64,000 bases of DNA, taken from positions 113,332-177,331 of the forward strand of contig JABYQU010000065.1 of NCBI GenBank assembly GCA_022264855.1. Direction: 5' to 3'. Below the pieces are notes generated by a model. That model saw nothing but the letters and a program-made list of their open reading frames with translations, ran no database searches and was not told the DNA's origin. A program made the position numbers and the translations under genes. The DNA comes from Lenzites betulinus (taxonomy: Eukaryota; Basidiomycota; Agaricomycetes; Polyporales; Polyporaceae). Below are positions 59,993 to 64,000 of the stretch, piece after piece (position 1 is the stretch's first letter; every line of letters starts with the position of its first letter).

Positions 59993-62900
59993 CTAGAAAA
60001 GAGGCTTATTGGGGGACGGTGAACGCCGGTGTATGTTCTCACGATGCTCAGTATAATATGAGCGAATATCATAAGAACCTGACGGTCCAGCGGTGGGTTG
60101 CGGCTTCGCAGGAGTCTCCTCCTCGCTAACCTTTTCACCGAGCTTTTCGAGAACAAGTTTCTTCCAAAGATTGGTAAGATCGAACATATTGTGGCCGCGT
60201 TTGCGGCTCACAATCATTCGTCGATTAAGGATATTTATTTTCCGAATATCTGGAATCTCGACCGTGCCGCCGACAGTGTCTGGGACCTCAGTTAAGAGGC
60301 CGCGCAGCACGTCGGTTAGGCCGGCGAAGTTCGCAGTAGGACGGGGCCACTCAACGTTGGTGTATACCGTGTTGAGGCCGCGGTCGGCACGGTCGTGCCA
60401 TTCCCGCCAATACCCTAAAATTTGTTCTCCAAGTTCCCTAGCTTGGAAGTAATTCCAGGCCGTGTTGTACTGGGATTTAAGAACAAGAACAGTTTCGGCA
60501 TCGCGCGTTTCGTTATTCACACTCAAACGCTTTTCCCACCGTTCTTGGAGATATTTCTTAACCCAGTTATGAACAAGGTCTTGCGGATAACCACGCTTAA
60601 CATAAAGGGCTACTAGTTCCCTTATGCCGTCGATGTAGCTTGAGAATTGGCTACTAAGTGTGGCTAACCGTGACATCTCGCCTATAAAGGTACCGCGCTT
60701 GACGTCAAGCGGGTGGCCAGATATCCAAGGAATTCTTTCCATGTGGTTCTTCGGTTTGCGATACGGCTTCCACTCTAAGCGATTATCCGCGTCGAAGTAG
60801 AAAGTGGCGTCTAAAAAGTTACACCGCTTATCCGATACATCCCACAGGATTTGACAGCCATCGAATTGTAATTTATCGTTTAGGTATTGACGTGCCGCCT
60901 CTCCACTAGGTGCGCAGACAATACCAAAACAATCATCAATGTAACGACCGTAGAAGGCTATTCGCGGGTCGTTCATAATGTCGCATTTCTGCTCAAAGTA
61001 CCAACCGTAAAGGTTGGCCAAGTCCGGAGACTCCGGGACGCCCATAGCTAGGCCCCGTTTTTGCAGGAAATGTTTATTCTGAAACTGACAAACTAATTGC
61101 GTACTACTAACATGTAGCGCCCTTCGGAAAATAGATGCGTGGAGACGAGCTTGACTTCCGTCGCTGCCACGTATCACACCGTCGGTTTCTTCCGTCGCAT
61201 TATATTCCATTGGATCAAACGAATGTTCGAGCCACATTTGGTAAACAATACCCAAACATTGCTCTAACGGAATGTTGGGATAAAATGCAACCACGTCACC
61301 GGTCACGAGATACCATCTCATGCCGATGCCGGCGAAGGGGAGACGCAATTTGCTTAATTTTAACACCAGATCTTTGGATCCGTGTATAACGGTTGGCGCC
61401 GCTTGAATGAGCGGTTTAAGACTTTTTGAAACAAATTTGCCGCAGGGGCCGGTGATAACGGAGTGACACGGCACAATAGGCCTGAATCCGGGCGGGTTTT
61501 TATGAATCTTAGGGATTCCATAAAACTGCGGGAACTTGTGTTCCCCGTTATCCCCAGTGCACTTACTTGTTAAGAAGTCGTGTACACCGAGTTCGGCTAA
61601 GGTAATTTGGTCTTCCGCTAAAAGCGCTATGGCCTTTACCTCTGCTTGTTTCTTATCAAACAGTTGTTTAGCTTGAGCCGGCGTTAATGGCTCGTAATCA
61701 ATGCGATTATTTAAAAGCTTGTTTGTTTGATCTATGATCCAGGTGCGCTCAGACACCGCAAGTCCCAAGTTCTTATCTGTCAGAGTAACGACGTAATCGC
61801 TCTCCGTAAGAAAGGCTAATATTTCGGCAGGCCGGGGGCGAGCGTCTTACTTGGTAAGCCCCGGTCATGATCTGCGGGTATATTGAGAATCGTTTTGTTA
61901 ACGAAGTCCCTGCCACGCGTGATCCCGATTTCTAGCCAACGCGGTAGAGATGGGACCTTATCAGTCTTGATTCGGTCTTTAATCTCATAGTCTGGATCAA
62001 AAGGTCGATCCGGGCCTTCCTTAAAGGTGAAGAAGAGACGCCAACGAAGGCGATACTCGAAATCATCCCAGGCCTCCTTGATGAGGGAGGTATAATGGCG
62101 CGAATGATACATATATTTCAAGCCGACGGATAGTTCATATGCGATGCGATCCGGTACAACTACACCAGGTGACGTATGAACGTACGACCTGAACTGGGAC
62201 GCCCCGAGGATCTCGATGGGGGTGTTCAGGAGCACGTAATCAATTGCCTGTTGTGGTGTGAGAGTGAGTACAGCGTCAGGGAGGGTAGAGGGGCGACCGA
62301 ATACGTACCGGCCTTTCCTTTGCCCTTGCCGCCCTTGCCGCTCGGCTTGGTGGTCTTGGAGACGGTCTTCTTGGGGCCGCCCGCCGAAGGTTTCTTCGGG
62401 GGGGCCGCCGACGAAGTCGCTTTCTTCGCGACCGGCTTCTTGGTGGCTGTCTTGCCGCTCTTGACCGAGAGCTGCAAGTGCGCGTGTCAGCGCGCGATGT
62501 TCCGAGGGCACGAGCTTTGCACGCACCTTTTGGACCTGAGTCACCAGCGGCTTGACGCGCCCCGCGACAGCTTTGTCAACGAGGCTCTGGATGGACGGAC
62601 CAGGCTTGGTCGCGTCCGCCATTTCTACGTCAGCCGACTTCTCGACGGCCTTTTTCTTGTCGATCTTCTGCTTGAGGGCAGCATCGCGCAGTTCGATAAT
62701 GAACATGCAGCGGATGGCGATCGGCCAAAGGTCCTCGATCAGATGGTTGCACTCTGCAACAACCGTCGGGTTCGTGACCCAGCTATCGACCTTGATGTCC
62801 GTAATGTTCCCGGTCACATGAAGTGACGGGATCACCGATGCCGACGTGGTGAACGTCGGGATCTGCGAACGGTCCCGAATGCTTCCCCAGCGCGACAGCA

Positions 62901-63441
62901 CCAGGTCAGACATCCGTTTGATAACCGAGTCTCGAGCAAGGAGACCCTCGAGGTGTTCCACTTCCGCTTGCTTGCCAGCGAGCGCCGTCTCCATCACCGC
63001 ACTCTGAGCAGCGGCAATGGATTTGGAAACAGCCTGGTTGACTGTTTGAAGCTTCCCACTCTCCCGGAACTCTTTGCAAGCTTGGAGTTCGGGTACCTTC
63101 AGAAGAAGGTGCGAGGGGATCTGCCCATCCGCGATAGCGGACTCGATCTTGCGGTGGATCGATCGGGCAGTGACCAACTTTTCAGTCAGGTCACTGATGA
63201 ACCGAAGTTCAGTCCCGAGGGCTTCACGGTAATTGGCGGGGATCGTAGCGATCAACTCCGTCACCGTGTTAGCTTTTTCATACGCCTGACGACGAATGAA
63301 ATCGCTCGCTGCCGTGGACTCTGCGGCGGAAGCGCCAGCGCCAGAGCCCAGGGACAGCGCCGCAAGGGCAGGGGACAAAGCCCGAGCCTGCGCGTGTGCC
63401 GAAAGGTGCGCGGTAGAGTTGGTGGGAATGGAGGTGGACAT
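59993..63441 (-). CDS. Penelope-like element polyprotein with reverse transcriptase, no GIY-YIG endonuclease
   Basis: ATG at 63439-63441. The first part is helix-rich with no known domain (EVEHLEGLLARDSVIKRM). Next is the Penelope N-terminal region (SLIKEAWDDFEYRLRWRLFF), then a probable 35-nt intron at 61816-61850 (GTAAG...TTAG) that joins both frames in phase. The reverse transcriptase follows: TLTDKNLGLAVSE, FYGIPKIHKNPPGFRP, VTGDVVAFYPNIP, LAMGVPESPDLANLYG, the catalytic YGRYIDDCFG and NFLDATFYFDAD. The stop at 59993 comes soon after the RT thumb, leaving no GIY-YIG domain. With that one intron removed the frame is about 1137 codons. This matches the Athena/Coprina group, reported from telomeres of fungi and rotifers. 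No inactivating stop was seen. Confidence 0.85.
62284..62530 (-). other. Alternative lysine-rich frame within the Penelope-like element
   Basis: A possible intron (GTGCGT...TTGCAG, about 62473-62526) switches to a frame of AAG, GGC and GCG codons encoding KKPVAKKATSSAAPPKK and a GKGGKGKGKAG tail. The codon pattern is more typical of genes here than the overlapping frame. The following GTACGT...ACAG would end this protein at once with a TGA, giving a separate ORF1 product. Confidence 0.4.
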
Positions 63442-63474
63442 CTTGCGCAATAGGGAGGACGTGTGTCGTTGAAA

Positions 63475-63873
63475 GGGTTAGGGAGGAGGAGCCCGCGAGC
63501 GAAGCGAGCTGGGCGACGACGACGACGAGGGGGGAGTCGAAGAACAGGACAACAGGGATGGGGATCTTTCCCCACCCATCCTGTTTCGACTTTATACAAG
63601 TCTCATCAGGTCCTATACAGTTCTTATCTCATACTTTCACGGCAACCAGCCTGAACAAAGGCTGTGTTGGTTGCCTAATGCGTAGCCTTGTACTGCCTCC
63701 AGGGGCGCAGCCCCTGGCATCAGCTGACCGGTCAGGGCACCAATCAGAAGATACTAATTACTAAAGCGAGCCCCACATGATGCATGATGTCACTATGACA
63801 TCATGTATGATGCGTTGCGCTTGGTGACATCATAGGCCTAGACCTATGATGTCATTGATCCCGAAATGGAAGT
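63475..63873 (-). repeat. Outer 399-bp direct repeat of the Penelope-like element (pLTR)
   Basis: Identical by eye to 58920-59318. It breaks off after ATGGAAG, where the inner copy continues into the element's 3' UTR but this copy continues as telomere. Confidence 0.9.
63540..63625 (-). ncRNA. Type I hammerhead ribozyme, outer copy
   Basis: Same sequence and fold as the inner copy; predicted cleavage between 63551 and 63550. Two active sites would release a 4555-nt unit RNA from a longer transcript. Confidence 0.85.
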
Positions 63874-64000
63874 TAGGGTTAGGGTTAGGGTTAGGGTTAG
63901 GGTTAGGGTTAGGGTTAGGGTTAGGGTTAGGGTTAGGGTTAGGGTTAGGGTTAGGGTTAGGGTTAGGGTTAGGGTTAGGGTTAGGGTTAGGGTTAGGGTT
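63873..64000 (+). repeat. Telomere, (TTAGGG) about 21 units
   Basis: Perfect TTAGGG repeats to the end of the window, G-strand running 5' to 3' outward, as at a right-hand chromosome end. Confidence 0.97.

Larger units (their letters stand above)
58920..63873 (-). mobile_element. Telomere-associated Penelope-like retroelement (Coprina/Athena type)
   Basis: Unit length 4555 bp between equivalent points of the flanking direct repeats. Its 3' end faces the centromere and abuts three TTAGGG units; its 5' end faces the chromosome end. That is the orientation expected if a telomeric G-strand 3' end primed reverse transcription. The outer repeat is capped directly by telomere repeats. Confidence 0.85.

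Noticed and set aside
59993..61768. Telomerase reverse transcriptase
   Set aside because: The motifs (PKIHK, GVPESPDLANLY, YIDD) and the lack of a TERT N-terminal or T-motif region fit a Penelope-like element instead.
62176..62826. 216-codon plus-strand frame antisense to the Penelope-like element
   Set aside because: It mirrors the GC-rich codons of the minus-strand frame and has no motif of its own.

Overview
This window is the right-hand end of a chromosome from a filamentous basidiomycete, probably an agaricomycete. The coordinate end is a true telomere of (TTAGGG)n. Genes are GC-rich and split by many 50-60 bp GT-AG introns. The gene set is fungal: polyporopepsin-like aspartic protease, SMP/C2 tricalbin-like protein, tandem P450s, LCB2, UDP-glucose dehydrogenase and biotin-protein ligase. 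All products are called from recognised motifs, without any database search.

Layout: the 3'-truncated SMP/C2 gene (minus) lies at 1-2468 and a secreted A1 aspartic protease at 4603-6547. Two tandem P450 genes (minus) at 6852-12176 are separated from two more (minus) at 20327-25755 by a peptidase block. That block holds an M28 aminopeptidase and two head-to-head M20 dipeptidases. A housekeeping stretch follows at about 27950-44149: UDP-glucose dehydrogenase, LCB2, a kinase-like protein with a possible crinkler-type header, a third M20 peptidase, an SZRD1-like SUZ protein, a small membrane protein and biotin-protein ligase. After that come an LRR (F-box-type) gene with no recognisable start and an unusual non-secreted A1 protease-like gene ending near 51254.

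From 51.9 kb outward the sequence is subtelomeric. It contains three repeat units in which an intron-bearing segment stands beside an exactly intron-free copy of itself (51901-52785), and an array of perfect hairpins. Next come a 5'-truncated, frameshifted Copia retrotransposon with one LTR, a GGATCC-rich tandem repeat, about 1.8 kb of short-motif repeats, and degenerate telomere-like sequence. The last 5 kb is an endonuclease-less Penelope-like retroelement (Coprina/Athena type). It is flanked by 399-bp direct repeats, each carrying what reads as a complete type I hammerhead ribozyme, and is capped by about 21 TTAGGG repeats.

The two most notable observations are the spliced-copy repeat units, one of which starts at the predicted transcription start of the Copia LTR, and the telomere-capped Penelope-like element with paired hammerheads and a phase-matched 35-nt intron inside its reverse transcriptase.
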